Shown: positions 11,701 through 23,755 of the stretch, piece after piece | Position numbering within the stretch: the stretch's first letter is position 1 | How the letters are laid out: the number at the start of each line of letters is the position of its first letter | Origin: Anadara kagoshimensis | Taxonomy: Eukaryota; Mollusca; Bivalvia; Arcoida; Arcidae | DNA: 64,000 nt | Direction: 5' to 3' | Assembly (NCBI GenBank): GCA_021292105.1 | Contig: CM037870.1 | Coordinates: 24,853,916-24,917,915 of the forward strand | Made by a program: the position numbers and the translations under genes | The notes under the pieces: model-generated | What the model saw: only the letters and a program-made list of their open reading frames with translations | What the model was told of the DNA's origin: nothing | Databases searched by the model: none

Positions 11701-14700
11701 ATGCCTGGCTGTTAAGGTATCAGGGTATATTTTTCCATCCCGATACTTGATACTTTATCCATCAATTGTCACACACACACGCGCGCGCGCGCGCGCGAAA
11801 GAAACGCAAAGATGCTACCAAAAACTAGATTTCAGATATTTGTCGATAAAATTTGATAAAATTATATTTAAATATTCTTACAGTTGTTATTGCAAAGATC
11901 CTTATTGCAACACTTTTCACAAATCATCCTTAGACTATCACTTTCTATGTGTCTTTTACCAAAAATGGCATTTCCATTATTGGATTGACAATGCTGAAAA
12001 ATGGTAAGAGATAAACAAGAATGATCTTAGGGTGGATAAAAGACTTTGATTTCATAAGCAGTACCCTCTTATTACGGTTTTTGTACAAGAAAAAAGGTTA
12101 CCTGGATTAAAAGTTTAGTGTGCTCCTCCATTCATTAGCAGTGTTAGTGGAAGTACACGTGTTAAACCTAATTTTGTCTTTTTCAACGTTTTTGCTTTCT
12201 TCTGGGTTTTGATTTGGAGATCGATTAGTATGTTTGTTTTTATTTCAATATAAATCGACGCACGTGTTTGTCAATAGAAGCAGTCAATATAAATATTTGC
12301 TTTGAAAAGAAAGTATAGTTTAGCTGAATAACAATAGCCAAAGCAACAAAACACATAACCAAACAATAGATAATATACTTACTATTTGATAAAGACAAGA
12401 TGTCGTATAAAATCTTTCACCGAACTCTTCATATAGTGAGACATGACAAACCTAGAAAGGAAACAAAGATGAAATCATCAAACCATTCCACGTGTAACTT
12501 AATTTCCCACTTCAAAGCTGAGATTGTGATTTGGACGTGAATTGGTGTTTTTTTTTATTCAATATCCAACATAAGAAACAAAGACATTAACATTAACCTC
12601 AAAGAAAGCAGAATTAAGCATAATTAATACTAGTATATTAAATCAAAGTCTAAACAAAATACATGTATGCGTAAAGAGTTATATTTATATTTTGCTGCGC
12701 TCATACAAATGATCAAAGGCGATAGCTTCAAATGTTAATTGGTTCAGATTTAGGATTTTAGATAATATGAAATGTTTAGTGGCGATTTCACAATTAAGTT
12801 TGAAATAAAAATAGATCATTAGTCTGACTTTACAAGTGATATAACGCGGCAACAAACTTAAGTCTTAGTGTATTTGCTTTGGCAATCTTTATTAGAATGC
12901 ATTTAACGCTTTTTAGTACCTTAATTGTTAATGCTGTTATTTTCATTAAGACTTAACAGTGACCGACTAGATGAAATTCTCAAATCATACTGAAGATGGC
13001 TTATTGATTCATTATTTTGGTACTGTTGCTATTTTGTTTTTTATTTAAATATGTATACAGTAACATACTTCATCGGTATTACAAACTGTTATAGTATCAC
13101 AGGTTGAAATGGATCTTGATTGTCGACAGTTGTAACATAATGGTCCTCTCTGGCTTGGATATCCTATAAATATAATGGGAATTTATAGTACAAAGCAAGC
13201 TTCTTACAATCAAATTGGTAACAAGGTCTTCAAAATGTTTTATCTATAATTATTACAGAAAACTGGTTAATATAAGAGTTTTACTCTTGTTCCAGGATCC
13301 TGATTGTAAAATTGTTTCATTACGTTATTGATTTGATTTTCAAATAAATATTGTTTAAACTAAAATGTTTCATGGCCTTCAACACAATATGTTGAAAAGT
13401 GTGATGTCTCTGTATTAAGCATATCCTGAATATATTTGACGTTCCATAAGTCCATGTTCCTTTCATTCTCAATTTCAATTTCACACGTGGCGAGTGAAGT
13501 TAGCTAGACTTAAAGTGCTTATTGTTCCGCCATCATTTCCTTGTGGAAGTTCAGGTGTTTAACTAAATATACCAGTTTTATTTAACTTTGCTTTTGGATT
13601 GTGGTTTTAGCATGGACTGGTGTGTTTGTTGGGGTGATTTGCATATTTTATAACGATTTCAACTTAAATAATTCTGTTGAAAATACTATTTTACGTTATC
13701 CAGAATTTTAACAATCGGCGGTTTTGTCGTGTAAGAAAATCAAGAATTACTTTTTTATCTCTCCGACATTCAACATGAATCGAAAACAGGTTCCATTGAA
13801 TGTATCCCCATATTCTTGTGTCAATTAAGTATATTTTAAAAATTACTGAGCTTATTAAATTATCGATTGCCATATTTTAAATTGCTTATTGTTAAGAAAG
13901 TTTCGAAGAATTTTTAGAAAATATGTTAACAACATAATTCAATTTACCTTGTTCATTGCAACCAGCAGAATTACATAAGTCACTACTGCAGCACTGAGTA
14001 CAAGAACTATGCGTAGATCTAACTGATTCGCCATCTGTATACTGTGTCCGATAAGGTACATCATTTACACTGGTATTAAAACAGAACTAAAATAAAGATA
14101 TATTCTAATATATAAAGAAATATACTAGTCATTAAATACACACAGTTTTTGTTGACTGATCTAATGTGACTTTACGTCCCAGTCAAGAATATTTTAGTAG
14201 CTAAAGGTAAATTTATAGAATTTTTATCTTTGAATTACAACCAAGGCATTGTTCAGAGAGAGTAAATTTGCCTCTACCGTGACACGGGGTATTTGTTTTA
14301 AGGACCCTTGACTTTCATCTCTAAATGTTTGCAAAAGATGTTCACTACCAACTTCCAAGTATTGGTCAAATTTAAATCCGGTCACCCACATATTGACCAA
14401 GTATTGTACAAGAGAATGCTGTTTCTGGTGTCTTGTGCATAGGTTTTTTACATTTAAGGGATTAAAATACCTATGAAAGTAACAGCATATTACGTAGATC
14501 ACAAAGTAGCAGCTGGATTTAATGAAGTGTGTATTTAATTAAATAGAATGACTTAGAACCGCTAATTTCAATGCCGATATAAATTGCAAAAATACTATTG
14601 TTCGTCTTTTATACTTAGAGACAGCCATTAACTAAAATTGTTATATTATCATTTGGTGTCTCAAAAAATAACCACAATATCTGTGTTTAAAAACAAAAAA

Positions 14701-17700
14701 TACTAACAAGGAAAAATACATGAAAAATTGAAATAATTACATTTATTTTTGTATATAGAGAAAAAAAATCAGCAAATTTGCAAATACCGTGGTTAGACTA
14801 AGAACTAAGACACCCGTTTTGGACCCCATGTTCTAAAACATTGATATTCACGCCTGAATCACGCCTGTGTCATCGACTTAATCGGTTTGTTCACTTTCAA
14901 ATAAAGTGATCCTAATGCTTTTTTACAAATCAAAACAGTTCAAAACCTTAAAATTACATACTTCATGTCATCTAAAATGGATATTTTGTGAAAACCAATT
15001 CCAATAACAAGTGTAATATATAAGTGATTTGCATTGTAATTGTTGACCTTAGTTGAACCTTTTAATATATGCATATTGGGTCACAAAGGGAATATATAAC
15101 AGCTGATTTTAGTGAAAATGTAAAATTTTCTCTATGTAGGAGAATGACGGAAAAAGTAAAAATAAAACTAAAAATATTTTTAGATGCGCTTTTTGTTTTT
15201 AAAATGAAATATCAATATTAGGTTTCCAAAATTTAAAAAGTATGAAAGTTATTTATGAAAACGACTGTCTCTAAACATTAAAGATGAACAATAGTATTCA
15301 AATAATTTTATATTGGTTAATTTTAAAACTGACACTTTTTGAAAACCGAACGTCTTGTGCTTTCAATTGAATAATTATAAAATGGATAAACCAACTGGTT
15401 GTTTTATTTTGTTTTACAATACCGGAAAAGACAAACAATTCTCGTAAAAAACGCATAAAATACTTACCGATTTAGGTGCGCATCCAACATTGAACAAATC
15501 TTCATGGAGTGTATTTTGATATTTTTCTACCATACACACCTTGAAATTATATCAAGCAAAAAAATATATCATCATGTAAATAAAATGGGAAATGATAAGT
15601 GCCACAAAAAACATTACATATACACAAATACAATGTGCGCATATGAAGATTAATAATAGTGTTTTTGTGTGACTAAGTAAACTCTATCTCTGGTACATAT
15701 TGTAATTTATAAAACACCAAATTGCGCCAAAAGAAGTAAAAAATGGAAATCTATGTCTTACTCATTCATTTACCGACTTGAAACAGCAATTTAATTCAAC
15801 CATTAGTTGGGTATGTACATGCGCGAGATGTTCGAGTGTATTCATGGTATGACTTGTAATAGCGCGTACACAGGGCGACTTTATATGCGACTCATCCTCT
15901 CGAGTGGAATATATTACGCCAATGTTAACCGGTTTAAAACTTATATGTGTAAAAGGATGTCTTCGGAAAATATAAGGAAATGACCAATAGGAAAATTTCA
16001 TGCATGTCAAAATTTACATTAATAAAATATTGGTTAAAAGTACTTCCTATCTATAGAATAAAGTATATTCTAAAGTGCCATGTCAAAAAAAGATATCTCT
16101 GGTAACGAATAAGTGTTTCTATATGCTCATGAAAACGGTGATTCAAAGCAAAAATGGCCATTTCCATACATTTGACTGCATATATATTGCAATTACATAC
16201 TGATGGCAGGCCTGCCCGTGAACAAAACCGACATTAATGTGTAGGTATTTAATGTAGATTTCACTGACCTAAAGATTATCCACGGGCATGCCTGCCATCA
16301 TGGTGAAAAATCGAAAAACGCTTAAAAATTAAACCATTATCCTTGTCCGTCACTTATATATTATAGCTTATACAAAGCATTAGTAAGCTTCGGTAGCTCA
16401 GTGGTAAAGTATGTGGACTACTAAGATCTGACGATATGCTATTCTTTTTATGTGTGGGTTCGAATCCCATACATTGCACGGGATTTTGTTTTTAGATTTT
16501 TCCTAATTTCTATACCTTGAAAACACATTATTTACTAAATTATATTTAACTGAATTGTAAGTGAATAAGTAATGATACTTTTTTCGCCAAAAGTTAATGT
16601 CTAAGCAAGTTGTATAAGCAATCGATATTAACATATATATATATATATATATAACAAGACAAAGCAAAGTTAAAGTCTCGTATATAACATGCTGTCTCAA
16701 CAACGTGCTTGTTGTATACTGGTATATGTAACAAAAGAGTGTCGTGACTGTAGGTTTGTTTGTAATCTGGAACAACGAGTTGAAAATGCTGCTGGGGCAT
16801 TGGTAAATCACAAAATTAATTTAAAGTAACTTTATTAATTGTACAGCCACTTTTAATTACTGATTTAAACTGAAACATTATCACAGATAAAGTGACAGAA
16901 AACATAATTTTATATAACAGTGGCCTCATACAGGTGAAATCTTAGATCGCTCGCAAAAACCAAAGACATCCTTTAGAGTAAAACATTTCTTGTTCACAAG
17001 GAATTTCCCAAAAGGGCAATTAATTGATAAAATATTCAATTATTTTTCATCTTACCAATACTTCGGCAATTAAGCTTTTATCAAGAACTGATCGAAACGA
17101 ACTTCTTATTACATTGAAAAAGTGTGGTATCGTGTGATACTGTATGGTATCACAGTTTTTTCCTTCTATATAGAAATGCAATGTAACTAGAACATGACTT
17201 TGACTGTATGTCGATACTTGATCATAATTCAATAATTTAATAATTTAAAACATTTCTGATTAAATATATGACGTAATCCTACCTCATTGTCATGACAGAT
17301 GTCAATCTGGTGGCAATGCCTGGGACTTATGACGGATTCACATTTTAAACAAGCTAAGCAAGCTGCAATAAATAAAGATGATGGAAATAATGTACAGATA
17401 CAAATTGGCCAAATTGTCTTCAAAGAATTTATAAAACTATGTCATAAACTTTGAATTTAGTGGATACCTAGCAAACAAAAAGGTATAAATATGACAAGGC
17501 TGATTATAACAAATCACAAACAAACATACTAATCCATGTCCGAATCACAATTCAGAAGCAAAGTAAAAACTTTCGAACTGACAAGTAAGGTTAGGCACGT
17601 AAACTTCCGCCTGGAAAGTGAGGCCGGGTGTTCCGGAAAGGTAAGCACATCCTGTTTAGCTAGCCACAAAATTGTGTGTAATCAAAATTGTTTGAAAGGG

Positions 17701-19399
17701 ACATAGGACTATGGGGGTCAAATATATTCAGGACAATCCTGGACACAGAGACCACATACTTATCAACAATATTGTGATGACGGCCATAAAACTTTTTGAG
17801 GGTCTTGATTAGCCTATAGTCTTGCAATATTCTTGGGTCAACAATTTATGAGCTAGCAGCCTGCTTCGTTGAACGAAGTCCCTGTAGTGGGAACGAGCTC
17901 TGCCATAGCGTATTTATTTGGAAACAAATACACCATAAGCAGGAGAAGCAGGTATATTGCTGTATAAAAAAGGAAAGTTGACAATAGAAAACTTAAAGTC
18001 ATCACGTTGTTTGAACTTGAGAAATTAGTCGTATCTTTTCTTTCAAGCTCACTAGGATAGACGACATTCACATAGTCTCTAAATTTAGGATTGTTAAGAG
18101 ACAGAACGTAATGAGAAATATGCTCGACATAAAATGGAATGACTTGATTGAAGATGTAGAGGAACAATGGTCTACATTTGTAACAAAAATCCGCGATGCT
18201 GTTGACTCTTGTGTGCCAACAGCGAAAATAAAGTTAGATAACTCTAAAAAAAAGTCACAAAAATAAGTGCCTGATGGGTAGAAAAACTAAAATAAAAACA
18301 AAAAGAAACAGACACTATGGATAATAAGAGTTTACCCAGTCGAAGGGGCTAAAAAGGAATATAACAAAGTGCGAAATCAATTAAGAAGGATAAGTTGACG
18401 GAACATTAAACTAGAGGGGCGAAAGATAGCAGAAGATGTCAAGGAAAATCCTAAGAAGTTCTGGAATTATGTCCAGAAACAAAGAATAAAACTAGATAAT
18501 TCATACCTGACTTAAATAAAGATAGCAGTAAACTGTTTGTAACAAGCAATAGTGAAGAAAATGCTAATGTACTGGGAGATTTATTTTGTTCAGCATTCAC
18601 AAAAGAGACTGATCTGAATAATAATGACTGAAATTGAGTGTAAAGCTGTGCCAGAATTAAATAATTTATACATAGACTATGATGAAATGAAGAAAAAATT
18701 AGGTAATCTTAAGATAGATAAATTACCAGGTATTGACAATATACACTCTAGAATACTCAAAGAGTATTATCTAACCATCATACTAAAAACTAAGTATACA
18801 ACGAAGAGTGGTGATTCGAAGGTCGTGGGTTCGATCCCTGGACCGGGCGATGTGTTGTGTCCTTGAGCAAGACACTTAATTTCACGTTGTTCCAGTTAAA
18901 CAGCTGAAAAATAAATCAGTACCTGCAAAATGCTGGGGGTTAACCTTGCGATGGACCGGCGTCCCATTCAGGGGAGAGTCTTGTACTCTCAGTCGCTTAA
19001 CGCCACCGAAACCGGGATAAGCTCCGGCCTGATGGGCCTAATGGCTCGGGACAGACTTTAACTTAATAGAAACTAAAAAGCAGTTGTTTAACTACAAAGA
19101 AGACATAACAACCAGACCAGACATTACGCACTGAAATTATAGGAAGAAAAAGAACTGGTGCAAGAGGCTTTATAAAGCCTTCTACCAGAAGGTACCAGAA
19201 GGTAGATTGATGTAGATAAACGTATCTTTTAACGGATTTTAATTTAACAACAACTCTTGCAATAATTGTTGCAACAACTGGTATATTGATTTCAAATCAA
19301 GACCGCTTTCTTTACGATCTAAACTTCATTTTGTCAACTTACTTGCTTGATTAATTATTGTCACCATACAAATTGTAAGCACAGCGAGCGTCTTTTCAA
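8724..19399 (-). CDS. Two-LU-domain protein with C-terminal IgGFc-binding-like exon, copy B
   Basis: Ten exons in consistent phase: 19399-19343 (signal, LAVLTICMVTIINQA); LU1 in 17362-17283, 15539-15468 and 14086-13948; LU2 in 13163-13069, 12451-12383 and 11993-11882; linkers 11087-11046 and 10259-10203 (Ser/Thr/Pro); and 9058-8724, ending in TGA. About 351 residues are readable. Each LU domain is split into three exons and ends in CC-x-x-DLCN (CTQCCSSDLCN; CEKCCNKDLCN). The last exon (110 residues) contains GESWSVLSLKIKRGQHSISS, then YYGVVAYGL and AYAFPVDMKFD. This matches my recollection of the end of the IgGFc-binding-protein N-terminal domain; only its C-terminal part is present, which is odd. 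The product is likely secreted. The start codon exon was not found. The LU calls are strong; the IgGFc-like call is moderate. Confidence 0.8.
9240..9484 (+). mobile_element. R1 copy 3
   Basis: Near full-length copy just downstream-side of the terminal exon region of LU copy B (GGGGGCTCCGGAAGGGTAAG, TTTAGCTAGCTACACC, ATCCTGGACACAGAGAC). Confidence 0.7.
9598..9880. mobile_element. Head-to-head pair of R1 halves
   Basis: A plus-oriented 5' half (9598-9744) meets a minus-oriented 5' half (9745-9880) at TATAGCTTATCCTTCCGG. A further minus fragment is at 9960-10045. The pair forms an imperfect inverted repeat. Confidence 0.6.
12110..12245 (-). mobile_element. R1 fragment
   Basis: Diverged minus copy (TAGTGGAAGTACACGTGTTA, TTTTGATTTGGAGATCGATT, GTATGTTTGTTTTTATT). 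A second small fragment lies at 12,487-12,565. Confidence 0.5.
13385..13640 (-). mobile_element. R1 copy
   Basis: Minus copy with CATAAGTCCATGTTCCTTTC, GTTAGCTAGACTTAAAGTGC and CATGGACTGGTGTGTTTGTT, in the intron between LU1 exon c (13948) and LU2 exon a (13163) of copy B. Confidence 0.6.
14165..14420 (-). mobile_element. tRNA-headed SINE family S1, partial
   Basis: Minus copy: ACGTCCCAGTCAAGAATATT, then CCGTGACACGGGGTA, CCCTTGACTTTCATCTCTAA and TCACTACCAACTTCCAAGT. The tRNA head is missing. Confidence 0.55.
16201..16302. repeat. Short inverted repeat
   Basis: GATGGCAGGCCTGCCCGTG and CACGGGCATGCCTGCCATC flank a 60-base loop. Likely a small MITE in an intron of LU copy B. Confidence 0.7.
16388..16482 (+). 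mobile_element. tRNA-like sequence, probably a SINE head or tRNA pseudogene
   Basis: CGGTAGCTCAGTGGTAAAGT (A box) and GTGGGTTCGAATCCCATAC (T arm with B box) are well formed, but 50 bases separate them and the anticodon arm is abnormal. A functional tRNA is unlikely. Confidence 0.5.
17515..17765 (+). mobile_element. R1 copy
   Basis: Well-preserved plus copy (AAACATACTAATCCATGTCC, GGCCGGGTGTTCCGGAAAGG, ATCCTGGACACAGAGACC). Confidence 0.65.
17820..18125 (-). pseudogene. Degenerate reverse-transcriptase C-terminal fragment
   Basis: Read on the minus strand, the sequence gives SLNNPKFRDYVNVVYPSELE, KDTT and then, after a frame change, FPFLYSNIPASPAYGVFVSK, an in-frame TAA, and IRYGRARSHYRDF with RLLAHKLL. 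I recognise this as the region downstream of the RT core in a retroelement type common in cnidarian and mollusc genomes. The exact clade (possibly Penelope-like) is not certain. The stop and the frameshift make it dead. It abuts a plus-strand LINE fragment at about 18,120. Confidence 0.6.
18124..18780 (+). pseudogene. Degenerate non-LTR retrotransposon (endonuclease-RT linker)
   Basis: Broken frames read DLIEDVEEQWSTF and DSCVPTAKI, then KENPKKFWNYVQKQ, and finally LGNLKIDKLPGIDNIHSRIL. The K-x-PG-x-D-x-I-H-x-R-x-LKE pattern is typical of the start of the RT domain in CR1/jockey-like LINE ORF2. Several frameshifts and stops are present. A SINE sits directly at its right end near 18,782. Confidence 0.7.
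18782..19063 (+). mobile_element. tRNA-derived SINE
   Basis: The head carries a B-box-like GGTTCGATCCC, followed by a body with CCTTGAGCAAGACACTTAA and GCGATGGACCGGCGTCCCAT. I associate these phrases with a widespread invertebrate SINE body. It lies at the end of the LINE fragment, which suggests insertion into that older element. Confidence 0.65.
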
Positions 19400-20025
19400 C
19401 TGAAAAATAGATAAGTATAAAACCATACAAATATCTTTTTTAAATACTGCGAAATCAGTAATTTTCGCCGTATGTTAATTTTCATACTTTTCACTAATTC
19501 TGTAATGACGGCCATAAAACTTTTGAGTACGATTCAACCATCCAAACAAGAATGGTTAGTTTAATGAGTATCTAATTTTAACCAACCTTATTTTTATTTT
19601 GTCTGTGCACGTCATCCATAGCTTGACACTTTTAATAAATAAATCAACTTGACATTGTTTATTGTCTGCATCAATAAGCCAAGTTTTACAAAAGCGTCTT
19701 TTCTAGTTTTCTTTTTTCAAATGTGATGCTTCTTTGGTTATCAACAACACCGCAGCTCTATTTAAGGTGCCAATACGGACGTGATTGAAAACATGTAGCA
19801 ACGTAAACCATCTTTAACAAAACATGTAAGTCTCGGTTTCATGTAAAGTTTTTGCCTCGAAACACATTAATGTTAATGGGAAGGCAGTGGCGGTCCATGT
19901 TTCCCAACTCATACGTTGGAAGAAATGAAATGATGGGTTTAACTTGAACATTATACGCCAGTGCCTGTGCAGACCGTATTCAGTATAACAAATATTATAC
20001 CAGTATTAATTTTACAGCACTAGAC

Positions 20026-20060
20026 GGTCGTTCCGGAATACAAGTTATGAAACCAATTTT
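20026..20060 (-). mobile_element. Hammerhead-repeat relic (3' half)
   Basis: The minus strand keeps ATTCCGGAACGACCGTC and TAGTGC, but the CTGATGA strand is destroyed (ACTTGT). Confidence 0.5.
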
Positions 20061-20448
20061 TTCATTATTTTTCACTAAATCCATTATATATTAGCCAAAC
20101 AATAAACCCATTACTTACTGTTTACCATTATGTTCATACGTATTAAGCAGGTTACTTAGAATGAACGGTCAAAAGGCGGAAGGATGAGCCAAAACATAGT
20201 TTAGATTGAGCCACACAAGATAACCTTTAACATACTTGTCTATTTATAAAATTAGATCAAAACATCGTTGATATCTATTAGAGAATTGTTTTTACTCAAG
20301 TATGTTATTTACAACTGTAAGGCATTCTTCTGAAAGACTTTTTTCTCAACTATTGGACTTCGTTAAATTTACTGTGGTCAATTTTTACAACACAGATTGA
20401 AATACCAAGCATGCACATGACAGTTTTTCAATTCTTAGTTTGGTCTGA

Positions 20449-20494
20449 GCACTACTCGGATGAGGAATTTAATTGCGAAATGGAGTCTAGTATT
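20449..20494 (+). mobile_element. Hammerhead-repeat relic
   Basis: GCACTACTCGGATGAGGAAT and GCGAAA are followed by GAGTCTAGT. A two-base insertion breaks the CTGATGA core. Confidence 0.45.
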
Positions 20495-21004
20495 AATTGC
20501 AAAAATTTATTAACGTCACAACCACTGAACTTCGAATTCTAGACTACGCCTCCTCATGGATATCGTTAGCCCATTAGGCAATAATAGTGTTTTTCAAATA
20601 AGCTTTTTTCATAAAAATTATCTGGCCCCAATTTTACAATCATTCCTTAGCTAAGATTGTCCTAAGCTTAAATCTAGTAAATTTTGACAATATTTTATGG
20701 AGCTCAAAATAGTCGTCAAAACTAGAATACAGAATTAATAAGTTTGGGGTGATATTCAAAATGACACCTTAAATTTTGAAATATCTTGAATAATAACAAA
20801 ATTTTAAATAATACAGTTTTGCTAGATTTAGGTTAAGAAAATGATTGTGATCTGCTTCTTAATTTAAAATTCCTTTAGAAACTTAAGCTAAGCTTTATTG
20901 TTTTATTATTGCTTTAGGTGGAATTGGTAAAATACCTTCTGGTCCTACTATTCTTCTCATGTCAACATCTTAATTATTTTTGGATTTCCAGGATTCTGGT
21001 TTAA

Positions 21005-21050
21005 GCACTACTGATGATGAATTTGATTCCTAAATGGACGTCTATTTCTG
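21005..21050 (+). mobile_element. Hammerhead-repeat relic
   Basis: GCACTACTGATGATGAAT is followed by ATTCCTAAATGGACGTC. GAAA has become TAAA and stem I is lost. Confidence 0.45.
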
Positions 21051-21748
21051 TAAATTAACACGGATCTAGTAATATCATAAATCAATAATAATTTGGATCG
21101 TCACACTAACCGACATTCTTTGAAAAGTCTGTCTACCCCAATTCAATTATCTAATGACTATATAAAGACACTTTTTTACTATCTAGAGTTTGATTTTATG
21201 GAAACTTTTATGTTATGTTATTTCACTTTCAGATTCCTAAATTTGGTGTTTATAAATTACATAGATTTTTTGGAACCCCCCCCCCCTCCCAAAAAAAATT
21301 CGGCTTTTCCGGGATCACCCATGTTGTGAAATCGGCGAGGCTATCCGTGAATGTGTGATCGGGGCATTACAGGAAGTTGGGATTTCACAATTCTCGCTGA
21401 CAATGACCTTAATGATTAAATCTTTAGTTTAACGCCAAGTTTAAAAGGTCTTTAGGTGTATGCCCTCACCATTGTTTGATAAAAGTGGTTTGGGATCGGG
21501 AGGCATTTCGACTGATATACCAGCCTCTAAATCACTGGCAATTTAGTATATCAAAAGTTCATCTGAAGTATTCTACTGGTCTATTTTCAGAAATCAGACT
21601 CTCCTTGGTAAGTTAATGTTTTTATACAAACCACTCTTCTGTGTTTATTAGGAAATTGTCTCCAGATATGGAGTAAAACCCATCATAGCTTTCCTCCTAT
21701 ATCCTTCAATATTTGGTTTACAAAATAGTTTCACTGATGTTATATACA

Positions 21749-21930
21749 GTCACGCCTGTCTATAAAGGCCGCCCAAGGGAACTTGTAAAAGTGGCCTTTA
21801 AGGACAGGTGACCTTTATATACATGTTCACATAATATGAATAAAGAACAATTGGGATACGATTCTACTGGCTTTTATAAGCAGGTGGTCCTTATATAGAG
21901 GTGACCTTTAAGACAGGTTGGACTGTATTA
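21749..21930. mobile_element. M1 copy
   Basis: Runs ACAGTCACGCCTGTCTATAA to TTTAAGACAGGTTGGACTGT, with TAAAGGCCGCCCAAGGGAAC inside. Confidence 0.75.
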
Positions 21931-22859
21931 GGGGTAGTTATTGCAATTGGCATTTTCTACATCTGTAAACGTGCACATTGCAATGCAAAAATATGGACAT
22001 TTGGATAAAATATTAACCTTTTATTTACAATATTTAACAAGTGTACTATTTCTGACATTTGTAGTGTCTGATAGTTACGTGGATAAATGATGTTTTAAGC
22101 CCAAGTCAATCGCATTTTTTTTTGCTTATGTCAAAGCGGTCATTAAACGATGGTGTTCGGAAAAAACCAAGGACCTTCAGTGAGTAAACTGACAAACTTT
22201 CTTGCTTTAGGATAAGCATTGAGTTGGGATCGAGACCAAGCTCTTGGAGGCGTCATGATCCGTTATTGCGCTCTTTAGACCACTTGGCCACCGAGTTCAA
22301 CATAAATCTAGAGTAGGGGTTATAATGAATATAATAAGACCATCGTTTGTAAAACTCCTGCTTCGAATAGTCACTGGACATAATAAGGAAGTCTCTAGTG
22401 GTATGTTTATAACACCATTTAATTGGTCTCAAACAATTCAGTCATGTAACAACTATTCAACGTTGTCATCTGTCATAGTTTAATGCTAAAATTAAGAATA
22501 CAAACGCAATTTCCCAAACATTGTCATTGATCATCACGTAAGAGATAAGTAAAGATATTTTCGGACTAAGTGCAGTAGTACTTGATTAATGAATAGGTAA
22601 CATATACATGTACTACGTTTTGAGTAGATATATTTGCCAGACAAAATGTCAAGGTCTCAAAAAAAGGTAATTTAAAATGATATATTTCAAAACATGTTAG
22701 CATTTGAGTTTAAACACCCTCGAACACATATTGGCATATAAACGGCCCCAGTTTCTGAGAAATGAAACAATGTAAAAATACCACTGCTATATGCTCTCAT
22801 TCTTACATATATATATGTACACTAGTTCAGTCGTTCCATGAAAAAATAGTGAGTGAGAG

Positions 22860-23075
22860 TAATGGTGTTTAACGTCCCAGTCAAGAATATTTCACTTATA
22901 TCGAGACGTCGCCAGTTATAGGCGAAGGTGCAGAAATTTTGCCTGTGCGTTGCGCTGATGGCATTATACAGCAGGGTTCTTTAGCGTGTCAAGCCCACCG
23001 TGACACGGGACCTCGTTTATTTTTAGTTCCCATCCGAAAGAACCGTGACTTTCATGAAAAAATAGGAACAAACCT
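22860..23075 (-). mobile_element. SINE S1, partial
   Basis: Minus copy: AACGTCCCAGTCAAGAATAT, GCGCTGATGGCATTATACAG, CCACCGTGACACGGGACCTC and ATCCGAAAGAACCGTGACTT. The open frame through it is repeat-derived. Confidence 0.65.
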
Positions 23076-23711
23076 CAAAGTGATTGTATTCAGGAAAGGT
23101 GTGATTATTCACCATAAACATTCTAACAATTTCAATTCAGTCGAGTTGGTTTTTTTTTTAATTTAAATTTTTTTGCATGTTGTTCTTGTTGATTTTGACA
23201 TTCGGACTCATTTATGATCTTGACTTTATTTTCATTTTCGTCATATATAAGATAAGATTAGCTCTGCTGGGAATGTTAGCGTTTGATAATGGTCACGTTG
23301 TATTTATAACAGTACACGGGTTTCGTGATTCTTGAAAATTACTTAGGTAACAGTTAGTTCATATATTTATCTTCAAGTCCTTGGAATAATTTATTTAATA
23401 AACCGTCCATATAGCTCAAAGGTTAGTGCACTATATTTCAAATAAATAATTATCTTAATGGCATATACCATTAAAAATATCATTCAATACAAATATACAA
23501 AATTAAAAAAAAAATTGACTTAATGTCATACACCTTTTTTAAAATTATCATTTAATTTGCTGTTACTTAAATTTGAAAATCGTCAAAAACTAAGGTATAT
23601 TCTCTCATGCAAAGTATTTCCTTAGCTTTTGGTAAAATATATTTTGGTCCTTTGGTAATTTTTTCAACATCTTGAAAACAATTTTGGTTTCGTTTTATAA
23701 TTTCGGTCCAA

Positions 23712-23755
23712 GCACTACTGATGAGGAATTGTATTCCGAAACGGCCGTCTAGTGC
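23712..23755 (+). ncRNA. Hammerhead ribozyme motif, unit 1
   Basis: Stem I is GCACTA (23712-23717) with TAGTGC (23750-23755). The core CTGATGA is at 23718-23724. Stem II is GGAAT with ATTCC around a three-base loop, followed by GAAA at 23738-23741. A very short stem III (A-C-G with C-G-T) leads to the cleavage triplet GTC at 23747-23749. All conserved core bases are present. Such short stem III hammerheads are known to work best as dimers. Confidence 0.8.

Larger units (their letters stand above)
19400..23574. other. Intergenic region upstream of LU copy B
   Basis: No gene seen. Contains hammerhead-repeat relics, one M1 MITE, one S1 fragment and otherwise AT-rich unique-looking sequence. The missing 5' exon and promoter of LU copy B must lie here or further right; TTAAATAG on the minus strand near 19,765 is a possible TATA-like box, unproven. 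Confidence 0.5.

Noticed and set aside
11651..12007. 118-codon plus-strand frame
   Set aside because: It runs antisense through a well-supported LU2 exon (11993-11882) and a CA/CG microsatellite.
16388..16482. Functional tRNA gene
   Set aside because: A and B boxes are present but spacing and anticodon arm are wrong and no acceptor stem pairs convincingly.
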